Of a stretch of 20,367 nt of DNA, positions 1-6,615 are shown piece by piece. The notes below the pieces were generated by a model. That model was given only the letters and a program-made list of their open reading frames with translations, made no database searches and was not told the DNA's origin. The stretch comes from Fidelibacterota bacterium UBA2980. GTDB lineage: Bacteria > Fidelibacterota > Marinisomatia > Marinisomatales > Marinisomataceae. The position numbers and the translations under genes are program-made. The stretch lies in contig DEAO01000005.1 in the NCBI GenBank assembly GCA_002348725.1, positions 1-20,367 on the forward strand. The letters are read 5' to 3'. Within the stretch, counting starts at the first letter, position 1, and every line of letters starts with the position of its first letter.

Positions 1-494
1 CCGTCAAATTCATATTCATTTAAAAGCTCTCTTAATTCCATTTCAACTAGCTCTAATAATTCAGGATCGTCAACTTGGTCAACTTTGTTCATAAAAACTA
101 CAATACTAGGAACATTAACCTGACGAGCTAATAAAACGTGTTCACGAGTTTGAGGCATAGGACCATCTGCAGCGCTAACCACAAGAATAGCACCATCCAT
201 CTGAGCAGCTCCAGTGATCATATTTTTAATATAATCAGCGTGTCCAGGACAGTCAACGTGCGCATAGTGACGATTTGCAGTCTTATACTCAACGTGTGCT
301 GTTTGGATAGTAATACCTCTTTCTCTTTCCTCAGGTGCATTATCAATAGAATCAAAATCACGTCCTTCTGCTAACCCCAAATCAGATTGGGTTTTTGTAA
401 TAGCAGCTGTCAACGTGGTTTTACCATGGTCAACGTGACCGATTGTACCAATATTGCAGTGAGGAAGACTTCTATCAAACTTCTCTTTAGCCAT
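1..494 (-). CDS. tuf: Elongation factor Tu, N-terminal part (3' end beyond window)
   Basis: EF-Tu is the GTPase that delivers aminoacyl-tRNA to the ribosomal A site. The visible 164 codons cover most of the GTP-binding domain: P-loop GHVDHGKT (residues 19-26), switch I around RGITIQTAHVEY (59-70), DCPGH (81-85) and NKVD (136-139). Gln63 in switch I replaces the Asn of the common GITINT form. The start is an ATG at 494 with a strong Shine-Dalgarno, AAGGAG at 507-502, 7 nt upstream. The gene is the last visible member of a tRNA-Thr/Tyr/Gly/Thr-tuf unit, 46 nt after the last tRNA, and is probably co-transcribed with it. The reading frame runs open off the left edge, so the C-terminal part of the G domain and domains 2 and 3 are not visible. 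By comparison with similar loci, secE and nusG might follow; that is inference. Confidence 0.98.
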   Translation of the reverse strand, partial: MAKEKFDRSLPHCNIGTIGHVDHGKTTLTAAITKTQSDLGLAEGRDFDSIDNAPEERERGITIQTAHVEYKTANRHYAHVDCPGHADYIKNMITGAAQMDGAILVVSAADGPMPQTREHVLLARQVNVPSIVVFMNKVDQVDDPELLELVEMELRELLNEYEFD

Positions 495-540
495 TTTCTT
501 TCTCCTTATTTAAATAAAAATTCTTTTTTTCTTTTTTTTG

Positions 541-613
<73 letters not shown>

Positions 614-626
614 ATGAAGCTTCTTG

Positions 627-699
627 AGCGGGCGACGAGATTCGAACTCGCGACCCTCAGCTTGGAAGGCTGATGCTCTACCAGCTGAGCTACACCCGC
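627..699 (-). tRNA. tRNA-Gly (anticodon UCC)
   Basis: Cloverleaf of 73 nt. Acceptor stem GCGGGTG/CGCCCGC has one T-G pair. Anticodon stem TCAGC/GCTGA holds loop CTTCCAA, giving anticodon TCC, which reads GGA and GGG. The T loop is GTTCGAATC. The discriminator is T, as usual for tRNA-Gly, and no CCA is encoded. It lies 13 nt before tRNA-Thr(GGU), corresponding to E. coli glyT. Confidence 0.97.
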
Positions 700-710
700 A
701 ATGCTTTTTG

Positions 711-793
711 TGGGGATAGAAGGATTCGAACCTCCGTAGACTTACGTCGGCAGATTTACAGTCTGCTGCCTTTGACCGCTCGGCCATATCCCC
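711..793 (-). tRNA. tRNA-Tyr (anticodon GUA)
   Basis: An 83-nt class II tRNA with a long variable arm, as expected for bacterial tRNA-Tyr. Acceptor stem is GGGGATA/TATCCCC. The anticodon loop CTGTAAA lies between CAGA and TCTG and gives anticodon GTA, reading UAC and UAU. The T arm has GGTTCGAATC. The discriminator is A and no CCA is encoded. It lies 11 nt before tRNA-Gly and matches E. coli tyrU in position. Confidence 0.97.
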
Positions 794-860
794 TCAATCC
801 CTACTTTCTCTGATCCTTGAGAAGGAAAAATTTTCAAATAACTCTTTACCTAAATTGGTG
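794..860 (-). other. 67-nt spacer between tRNA-Thr(UGU) and tRNA-Tyr
   Basis: This is the longest spacer inside the tRNA cluster; the others are 11 and 13 nt. On the minus strand it is AT-rich, with a T-run in its middle and only a weak 5-bp inverted repeat (TTCTC/GAGAA). I see neither a convincing promoter nor a terminator in it. It is probably removed during processing of the polycistronic tRNA precursor. Confidence 0.5.
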
Positions 861-933
861 AGCCGGCGAGAGGATTTGAACCCCCGACCCGCTGATTACA
901 AATCAGCTGCTCTACCAACTGAGCTACACCGGC
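861..933 (-). tRNA. tRNA-Thr (anticodon UGU)
   Basis: Cloverleaf of 73 nt and the first gene of the tRNA-tuf unit. Acceptor stem GCCGGTG/CGCCGGC has one T-G pair. Anticodon stem GCTGA/TCAGC holds loop TTTGTAA, giving anticodon TGT, which reads ACA and ACG. The T arm has GGTTCAAATC. The discriminator is T and CCA does not follow directly. It corresponds to E. coli thrU and differs clearly in its stems from the GGU isoacceptor at 541-613. Confidence 0.97.
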
Positions 934-946
934 ATACACTTATCCG

Positions 947-960
947 TACGCGTGCGCGTA
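947..960 (-). other. GC-rich hairpin in the tRNA-tuf leader
   Basis: On the minus strand TACGC (960-956) pairs perfectly with GCGTA (951-947) around the loop GCAC. The hairpin lies just upstream of tRNA-Thr(UGU), within the predicted 5' leader. It stands out as GC-rich against very AT-rich surroundings and forms part of a 15-nt alternating purine-pyrimidine run (946-960). It could mark a processing site or be a GC-rich start-proximal segment of the type linked to stringent control; neither is shown. Confidence 0.4.
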
Positions 961-972
961 GGCAAAAACGAC

Positions 973-1003
973 GAAATATAACCAAAATAATTAAAAAAAC
1001 AAA
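973..1003 (-). promoter_or_regulatory. Candidate promoter of the tRNA-tuf unit
   Basis: On the minus strand TTTG at 1003-1000 is followed, after exactly 19 nt, by TATATTTC at 980-973. This is one base from the Bacteroidetes primary-sigma consensus TTTG-N(17-23)-TAnnTTTG. Read as a sigma70 promoter it gives TTGTTT (1002-997), a 16-nt spacer and TATATT (980-975). Initiation would fall near 966-968, about 33 nt before tRNA-Thr(UGU). The -33 element begins just inside the cysS stop codon (1006-1004), so read-through from cysS could add to transcription. The match and spacing are seen; the function is inferred. Confidence 0.6.
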
Positions 1004-2389
1004 TTATTTCTTTCTGACGAGCTTCTGAGAGGATTCTGAGTCTTCAATTAACCAACCCATTTTTTCGATTTCTTCTCTTAATCTATCTGCTTCTTCCCAA
1101 TTTTTTTTATCTCTCATTTCTCCTCTAAGAGAGACCAATTTCTGAACTTCTTCAGGAATTTTTTCATCGATTAGAACAGATGGATTTATGATCTGAAAAA
1201 TTGAATTAAAACCTAAAATAAATTTTTTTGATTCTTCTATATCTTTTTCAGATAATGAGTCTTCATGAATTTTTTTATTCTTTTTGTTAATAAAATCAAA
1301 AAATATTCCTAATGCTTCTGGTGTATTCAAATCATCATTTAAAGACTCTACAAACCTTAAATAATCACCTGAAAGGTTTGCATCGCCATTATGCTCTAAC
1401 GTATCCAATCCAACAGATTTAACAAAGCGATTAATTTTATCAATCATTTTGGAAGAATCACTTAGCTTTTCATCAGAAAAATAGATTTTTGATCTGTAAT
1501 GTGATGACAAGAGAAACAATCTTATCGTTTCTGCAGAATATTGATTTAATAAATCGCTAACACTTAGAATGTTACCTAATGATTTGCTCATTTTTTCTTC
1601 TTCTAGTATCAAATGTTCTGAATGAAGCCAATAATTTGAAAAAACGCTATCTAAAAGTGCTTCTACTTGTGCAGATTCATTTTCGTGATGAGGAAATTTT
1701 AAATCAACGCCGCCGCAGTGAATATCAATTGTATTTCCAAGTGATTGTGTAGCCAATACAGCACATTCAGTATGCCAAGCTGGCCTTCCTTTTCCCCATT
1801 CTGATTCCCATGTAATATCGCCATCTTCTTCTTTCCAAGTCTTCCATAATGCAAAATCTTTTTGATTCTTTTTACCTAGACCGTCATCTTCAGACTCTAA
1901 TCCATCCATATTCTCTATATTTACAAATTTCCCATATTTGCTATATTTTTCTGTATCAAAAAATATATTTCCATCCGCATTGTAAGCATACTCTTTATCA
2001 ATCAATGCCTTAATAAAATCAATCATTGCTTCAACATGATCAGATGTTTTCGGGTATTGATTAGCCTCTTGAATATTTAAAGACAACGAATGCTGTAAAA
2101 ACATGTCATTAAATTTAGTAGTTAGCTCTTTATATCCTATTTCTCCGGTATTTACTTTATCAATTATTTTATCATCAATATCTGTAATATTGACTACTTG
2201 GTTTACTTTAAACCCATTTTGAACTAATACGCGTTTTACCAAGTCATAAAAAACAAAGGTCCTAAAATTACCTAAATGAGGAGCATCATATACAGTTGGA
2301 CCACAACAATACATCGACACTACATTTGGTGATAGTGATCTAAAATCTTCTTTTTTTGATGTGGTTGAATTGTAAAGTTTTAATGTCAT
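1004..2389 (-). CDS. cysS: Cysteinyl-tRNA synthetase
   Basis: Class I aminoacyl-tRNA synthetase that charges tRNA-Cys, in the cytoplasm. At 461 aa it has the usual bacterial length. Signatures in order: CGPTVYD (29-35) leading into the HIGH-type motif HLGN (38-41), ITDIDDK (68-74), WHTECAVLA (205-213), PHHENE (233-238) and KMSKS (266-270). The zinc ligands expected for the family are present: Cys29, Cys209, His234 and Glu238. A helical DALR-type tRNA-binding domain follows the KMSKS loop. The ATG at 2389 overlaps the ddl stop in an ATGA unit, so the two are probably translationally coupled. This is the last gene of the long block; the tRNA-tuf unit starts 70 nt downstream with no terminator evident between. 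Confidence 0.98.
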   Translation of the reverse strand: MTLKLYNSTTSKKEDFRSLSPNVVSMYCCGPTVYDAPHLGNFRTFVFYDLVKRVLVQNGFKVNQVVNITDIDDKIIDKVNTGEIGYKELTTKFNDMFLQHSLSLNIQEANQYPKTSDHVEAMIDFIKALIDKEYAYNADGNIFFDTEKYSKYGKFVNIENMDGLESEDDGLGKKNQKDFALWKTWKEEDGDITWESEWGKGRPAWHTECAVLATQSLGNTIDIHCGGVDLKFPHHENESAQVEALLDSVFSNYWLHSEHLILEEEKMSKSLGNILSVSDLLNQYSAETIRLFLLSSHYRSKIYFSDEKLSDSSKMIDKINRFVKSVGLDTLEHNGDANLSGDYLRFVESLNDDLNTPEALGIFFDFINKKNKKIHEDSLSEKDIEESKKFILGFNSIFQIINPSVLIDEKIPEEVQKLVSLRGEMRDKKNWEEADRLREEIEKMGWLIEDSESSQKLVRKK

Positions 2390-3270
2390 TTTTCTAAAGA
2401 TAATTTAATGATTTTATCAATCAAATCTTCAAAACTTAAACCAATAGCTTTTGCTGCCATAGGAAACAGGCTTGTTTCTGTCATTCCTGGTAAAGTATTT
2501 ATTTCTAAAAGCCAAAATTTATTATCTTTATCTAGTCGAAAATCAACTCTGGAATACACTTTACAACCTAATAAATTGTGAACTCTCAATGCAGTATCTT
2601 GGATATCTTTTGATAAAGAATCATCAAGATCTGCTGGACATATATAATCAGACTCTCCTTTAGTATATTTAGACTTGTAGTCATAAATATCAGAATAAGG
2701 CCTGATTTCAATTATTGGCAAAGATTCGTTTCCTAATACAGAAACAGTAATTTCCCTACCTGCAATATATTCTTCTATCAAAGAATTTTCTCCATGCTTT
2801 AGAGATTCATTTATTGCAATACCAATGTTATTAATATCCTCGACCAAGCTAAATCCTATAGTGCTACCTTCTTTATTAGGTTTAACTATAGGTTTAAAAC
2901 TGATATTTGATATATTTGTGTCTTCTTTGCTGTTAACCAATAGCCATTCTGGTGTTAAAATGCTATTTTTCTTTGAAAGAATTTTTGTAAAGTTTTTATC
3001 AAAACAATGCTCTGAAGATGTAGAATCCGATCCATTATATCTTACATTATTTTGTTCTAAAATTTTTTGTATTGATCCATCTTCTCCAAATGTTCCATGA
3101 AGCGCTAAAAAGATAAAATCAAATTTCTGATCAAGAATTAACTCATCAAAACCATCAAAGCCTTGAACATTGTATCCTAATTTTTCACAAGCATTGATGA
3201 TTGCTTTTCCGGAATTAATAGACACTTCTCTTTCAGAAGAATCTCCACCATATATGACGCCTATATTGAT
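2386..3270 (-). CDS. ddl: D-alanine--D-alanine ligase, probable non-AUG start
   Basis: ATP-grasp ligase that makes D-Ala-D-Ala for peptidoglycan. Visible motifs are the N-terminal GVIYGGDSSEREVS with its substrate-binding Glu, KPNKEGSTIGF, EEYIAGREITV, the omega-loop segment YKSKYTKG (its Tyr fits a D-Ala rather than D-Lac ligase), and RVDFRLD/LLEINTLPGMTETS with the metal-binding Glu and Asn. The first in-frame GTG (3225) falls inside the conserved EREVS motif and would remove the first strand and glycine-rich loop. No ATG, GTG or TTG lies between it and the in-frame stop upstream. AAGGAG (3281-3276) stands 5 nt before an in-frame ATC at 3270, which I take as the likeliest start, giving 294 aa; ATA at 3264 and ATT at 3294 are alternatives. 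The start overlaps the end of the phosphatase gene by 10 nt. Function is certain, the start is not. Confidence 0.93.
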   Translation of the reverse strand: MNIGVIYGGDSSEREVSINSGKAIINACEKLGYNVQGFDGFDELILDQKFDFIFLALHGTFGEDGSIQKILEQNNVRYNGSDSTSSEHCFDKNFTKILSKKNSILTPEWLLVNSKEDTNISNISFKPIVKPNKEGSTIGFSLVEDINNIGIAINESLKHGENSLIEEYIAGREITVSVLGNESLPIIEIRPYSDIYDYKSKYTKGESDYICPADLDDSLSKDIQDTALRVHNLLGCKVYSRVDFRLDKDNKFWLLEINTLPGMTETSLFPMAAKAIGLSFEDLIDKIIKLSLEK

Positions 3271-3803
3271 GTTATCTCCTTTGCTGCATGCAATAAATTA
3301 TTTGCAATCAAATTAGGCTTATAATCTCTTTTAATGTCTTCCAGGTATGATTCTCCTTGGCCTGAAAGAAGAAAAATAGACTTCATCTCTGCTCTTTCTG
3401 CAGCCTGTATATCAACTATTGAGTCTCCTATCATCAAACTATTTTTTAAATCAATACCTAACTCTTCTTTTGCTTTTAAAAACATTCCAATGCCTGGTTT
3501 TCGCATTGAATTAAAATCTTCATGATAATCTTGAGAAAAATAAATCGCTCTTAGATTTAAGTTTCTTTTTTCAAATTCCTTACGTACAAAATGGTGGATT
3601 TCATTCAGATTATTAATATCAAGTTTGCCTTTTTCCAATCCAGATTGATTGGTAACAATAACAAAGTTATTGCAATGTATTTTTAATATATCTAATGCTT
3701 CAAATGTATAATCATAGAAATGATAATCAGATAAGCTATTAATATATCCTAGTGGGTCACCATTAATTGTACCGTCTCGATCTAAAAATATTGTATCAAA
3801 CAT
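3261..3803 (-). CDS. HAD-family phosphatase, GmhB-like (heptose-bisphosphate phosphatase type)
   Basis: A 180-aa HAD-IIIA phosphatase resembling D-glycero-D-manno-heptose-1,7-bisphosphate 7-phosphatase (GmhB) and the HisB phosphatase domain. All four HAD motifs are visible: DRDGT with nucleophile Asp8 and acid/base Asp10, VTNQSG with Thr51, Lys102 in RKPGIGM, and GDSIVDIQAA with Asp127 and Asp131. The family's zinc loop, which carries a Cys-His-Cys-Cys set in E. coli GmhB, is replaced at about residues 90-101 by a segment with no cysteine and one histidine (His94). Function could therefore be heptose phosphate hydrolysis in lipopolysaccharide core synthesis, or another small phosphate ester. 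The ATG at 3803 lies 6 nt after the lolA-like gene, and the 3' end overlaps the ddl start. No other heptose gene is in the window. Confidence 0.8.
   Translation of the reverse strand: MFDTIFLDRDGTINGDPLGYINSLSDYHFYDYTFEALDILKIHCNNFVIVTNQSGLEKGKLDINNLNEIHHFVRKEFEKRNLNLRAIYFSQDYHEDFNSMRKPGIGMFLKAKEELGIDLKNSLMIGDSIVDIQAAERAEMKSIFLLSGQGESYLEDIKRDYKPNLIANNLLHAAKEITSI
3276..3281 (-). promoter_or_regulatory. Shine-Dalgarno that points to a non-AUG ddl start
   Basis: The minus strand reads AAGGAG here, inside the final codons of the upstream phosphatase gene. It is one of the strongest ribosome binding sites in the window, yet no ATG, GTG or TTG follows in the ddl frame at a usable distance. The ATC at 3270-3268 is 5 nt downstream and the ATA at 3264-3262 is 11 nt downstream. 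Confidence 0.6.
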
Positions 3804-3809
3804 CTCTAA

Positions 3810-4364
3810 TTAATCTCTCCAATCTAACGTTTGCCAAGAAGCAAAATCATTTGCAAGAAATGGCATATCAAAGCTAATTATATCAATCACCTTTGCATTT
3901 AATAATGAAATATCTTCATCTTGTATTTCAATGGATACAATTTGTTTCAATGTATTATGAAATTCAATGACTAACGCTCTTGAATCCAAATTATATGTTA
4001 CCAATGAAAGTGAATCTTTAATATCTATGTTTGTTATTTTATATTTTAATAAACCTTGTTTGTAAAATATATCTAGAAAAGTTTCATCAGCAGATTCTAT
4101 TATGATTACCTGGCTATCAAAGTCATATGTTTTTATTTCACTTCCTTCTATTGTGACTATATCATTGTTTGTAGAAAAAGTATCAAAATAAATTTTATCA
4201 TCTGAAATTGAGAGTTTGGTATCATATTCTGATGAATCTACTGACAATATCATTGTTTTATTATTTAAGCTATCTATAAAAGAAATTATGTCATCTGAAA
4301 TTGTATTCTGGGGATGTAAAATGCTAAATAGAAATATTAAAATATTATATTTCTTCATCGTCAT
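3810..4364 (-). CDS. LolA-like periplasmic protein (outer-membrane lipoprotein carrier family)
   Basis: A 184-aa exported protein. A hydrophobic signal segment (about residues 6-17) is followed by a beta-rich sequence. The order of strands resembles LolA, which shuttles lipoproteins from the LolCDE complex across the periplasm to LolB. A KIYFDTFS strand is followed by a DIVTIEGSEIKTYDFDSQVIII block, comparable with the LolA 'SDGKTLWIYDPELNQV' region, and then by LVIEFHNTLKQIVSIEIQDED, comparable with 'IELWFDKDGLLRRLEVED'. LolA genes often sit directly after ftsK, as here, which supports the call. No invariant LolA residue is obvious, so this is a divergent member at best. Two starts are possible, 4364 and 4358; the second gives a typical MKK signal start. 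It overlaps the 3' end of ftsK by 20 or 14 nt. Confidence 0.55.
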   Translation of the reverse strand: MTMKKYNILIFLFSILHPQNTISDDIISFIDSLNNKTMILSVDSSEYDTKLSISDDKIYFDTFSTNNDIVTIEGSEIKTYDFDSQVIIIESADETFLDIFYKQGLLKYKITNIDIKDSLSLVTYNLDSRALVIEFHNTLKQIVSIEIQDEDISLLNAKVIDIISFDMPFLANDFASWQTLDWRD

Positions 4365-6615
4365 CTTTAATCGTTTCTAAGTAAGATTCATCGACTAATA
4401 TTTCACGAGCTTTGCTTCCAGAGAATGGGCCTACTATTTTTAATCGCTCCATTTCATCAATTAAACGAGCTGCTCTTGAATAGCCAATGGAAAGCCTTCT
4501 TTGCAACAATGAGATTGAAGCTTGTTTACTTACTACGATAATTTCAATTGCCTTATTCAATAGTTCATCATTTAACCCCTCTTGATTACCATCTAATACG
4601 CTTGACGTCTCTTTCACTGTCTCAAGAATTAGTTCGACTGGCTTAGGTTGTTTAGATATATATTTGACAACATCTTCAATTTCTTTAAGCGTTATAAATG
4701 CGCCGTGCAATCTTACAGGTGATGATGATCCCGGTTTTTGATAAAGCATATCACCTTTGCCAATAAGTTTATCTGCTCCAACTGCATCAATAATTGTTCT
4801 TGAATCAATCTTTGAAGCAACCTGGAATGCTATTCTAGCAGCAAAGTTTGCTTTAATTACACCTGTAATAACATCAACGGAAGGTCTTTGGGTTGCAATA
4901 ACAAGATGAATACCAACCGCTCTTGCTAATTGTGCCAATCTAGCAACAGGAGCTTCCACATCTCTTGGGCTGTACATCATTAAATCTGCTAATTCATCAA
5001 CAACCAAAACAATATAAGGCATCAAATCATTGCCTTTTTTCTTCATATCCCCATTGTATTCTGCAATATTTCTTTTACCTTCATTTGCTAACAAATCGTA
5101 CCTAGAATCCATTTCTTTTTCAAGTGACCTAAGTGCAAGAATAGCATTATCTTTCTTTGTAATAATTGACTCATCAATGCCATCAAATTTGAGCAAATAA
5201 TGCTCTTCAAGTCCTTTATAAAGACTCATTTCTACTTTCTTTGGATCAATAATAACAAACTTTAACTCTTCTGGTTTGAGCTGATACAACAAACTGATAA
5301 TTATTGTATTAAGAGAAACAGATTTACCAGACCCTGTTGTTCCTGCAATTAATAAATGGGGCATCTCTCCTAAATCAAGAATTGCAGTGTCTCCTAGGGT
5401 GCCTTTTCCTATAGCTAGTTTTAATTTTGCATCTGATTTGTCATACTTTTCAGAATTAATTACCGATTTAAGATAAATTGTCTGTGGATTGTTATTTGGA
5501 ATTTCAACACCAACAAGGGATGTTCCAGGAATAGGAGCTATAACTCTTACCCTATCTGCTTCCATCACTCTCGCAATATCATCAGAAAGCTGAACAAATT
5601 TATTTACCCTTACGCCTTCTGAAGGTTCTATTTCGAACAAAGTAATAATAGGGCCTGTTTTTATAGAGCCTGTTTTTCCTTCTACTCCAAATGTTGATAT
5701 AGAAGTTCTTAAAAATTCGGCTCTTTCTTTTAAATAATCATTGCTCAAATCTTCAGAGTTATCTACAACAGACTCTAATAAATCAACAGATGGAAATTTC
5801 CAATTTTTTTTAATAATTGATTTTTCTCTATTCTTATCAATATCTACTTCTTTTTCAACTATAGTTTTTTCTATAGATAAATCTTCTTCATCTTTTTCTT
5901 CTTTCAAAGGATCGTCAACTTCTTCTAAAGGTTCTTCTTCAATAAATTCGTTATCTTTCGTTTGATTTTTATCTTCTACATTCTCAGATACATCATCCAA
6001 AAAGGATTCATCTTCAATAATTTTTGAAGATTGTGGTGTTTCTTTCTTTGGTAGTAAATCGTTAAATGATATAGAATTAATCCCTTTTTTAATGAATGCT
6101 GCAAATGAAGCAAATATTTTATAAGAATCTAATCGGAGAAAACTGCTAATCAATAATATCCATAATAAAACAATTAGACCAATTACTCCAAAAACACTAA
6201 TCCAATCATATAATAATTTGAGAATTAATCCTCCTAATAATCCTGAATATCTATAACTAGAAAAAAATGGATAGTTCTCAATCAAACCAATAGTTAATGA
6301 AGATAATAAAAGAAGAGCGATTAAATATCTTATAATTCGATAAAGTTCAAATTTGAAATTAGAAATTAGGTGAAATGAAACAATAAATCCGATAAATGGA
6401 AAAATATAAGACGCATATCCAAAACCTAGTTTTACCAAATAATAACCAGTATAAACTCCAACAATATTAAAAGGATTATTAATGCTTTCAGGAATTAAAG
6501 ATGGCTCTTCAGAAGCATCATAACCAATAAGAGAACCTAAAACCAATACAGATAAAAAACCTAACAACCATCCAATTGCCTGCAATCTCATTTCGATATC
6601 AGATTTTTTACTCAT
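4345..6615 (-). CDS. ftsK: DNA translocase FtsK/SpoIIIE
   Basis: Septum-anchored ATPase that pumps chromosomal DNA during division and activates XerCD dimer resolution. At 756 aa it is of the shorter SpoIIIE-like size. The N-terminal membrane domain has about four hydrophobic helices (roughly 13-31, 65-86, 95-113 and 140-161). An acidic, low-complexity linker follows (about 192-262, rich in Glu, Asp and Lys). The motor has Walker A GTTGSGKS (425-432) and Walker B IVLVVDE (535-541), then ATQRPSVDVITG (574-585). A C-terminal winged-helix gamma domain (about 680-745) carries the QRRLSIGYSRAARLIDEME signature that reads polar DNA motifs. The start ATG shares one base with the gcvT stop (TAATG). 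Confidence 0.98.
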   Translation of the reverse strand: MSKKSDIEMRLQAIGWLLGFLSVLVLGSLIGYDASEEPSLIPESINNPFNIVGVYTGYYLVKLGFGYASYIFPFIGFIVSFHLISNFKFELYRIIRYLIALLLLSSLTIGLIENYPFFSSYRYSGLLGGLILKLLYDWISVFGVIGLIVLLWILLISSFLRLDSYKIFASFAAFIKKGINSISFNDLLPKKETPQSSKIIEDESFLDDVSENVEDKNQTKDNEFIEEEPLEEVDDPLKEEKDEEDLSIEKTIVEKEVDIDKNREKSIIKKNWKFPSVDLLESVVDNSEDLSNDYLKERAEFLRTSISTFGVEGKTGSIKTGPIITLFEIEPSEGVRVNKFVQLSDDIARVMEADRVRVIAPIPGTSLVGVEIPNNNPQTIYLKSVINSEKYDKSDAKLKLAIGKGTLGDTAILDLGEMPHLLIAGTTGSGKSVSLNTIIISLLYQLKPEELKFVIIDPKKVEMSLYKGLEEHYLLKFDGIDESIITKKDNAILALRSLEKEMDSRYDLLANEGKRNIAEYNGDMKKKGNDLMPYIVLVVDELADLMMYSPRDVEAPVARLAQLARAVGIHLVIATQRPSVDVITGVIKANFAARIAFQVASKIDSRTIIDAVGADKLIGKGDMLYQKPGSSSPVRLHGAFITLKEIEDVVKYISKQPKPVELILETVKETSSVLDGNQEGLNDELLNKAIEIIVVSKQASISLLQRRLSIGYSRAARLIDEMERLKIVGPFSGSKAREILVDESYLETIKDDDEEI

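Noticed and set aside
810..845. Terminator or promoter in the Thr-Tyr tRNA spacer
   Set aside because: The only inverted repeat is about 5 bp and is not followed by a T-run; no paired promoter elements are visible.
3223..3225. GTG as the ddl start
   Set aside because: It lies within the conserved EREVS motif and would delete the first strand and substrate-binding Glu of the ligase; no good Shine-Dalgarno precedes it.
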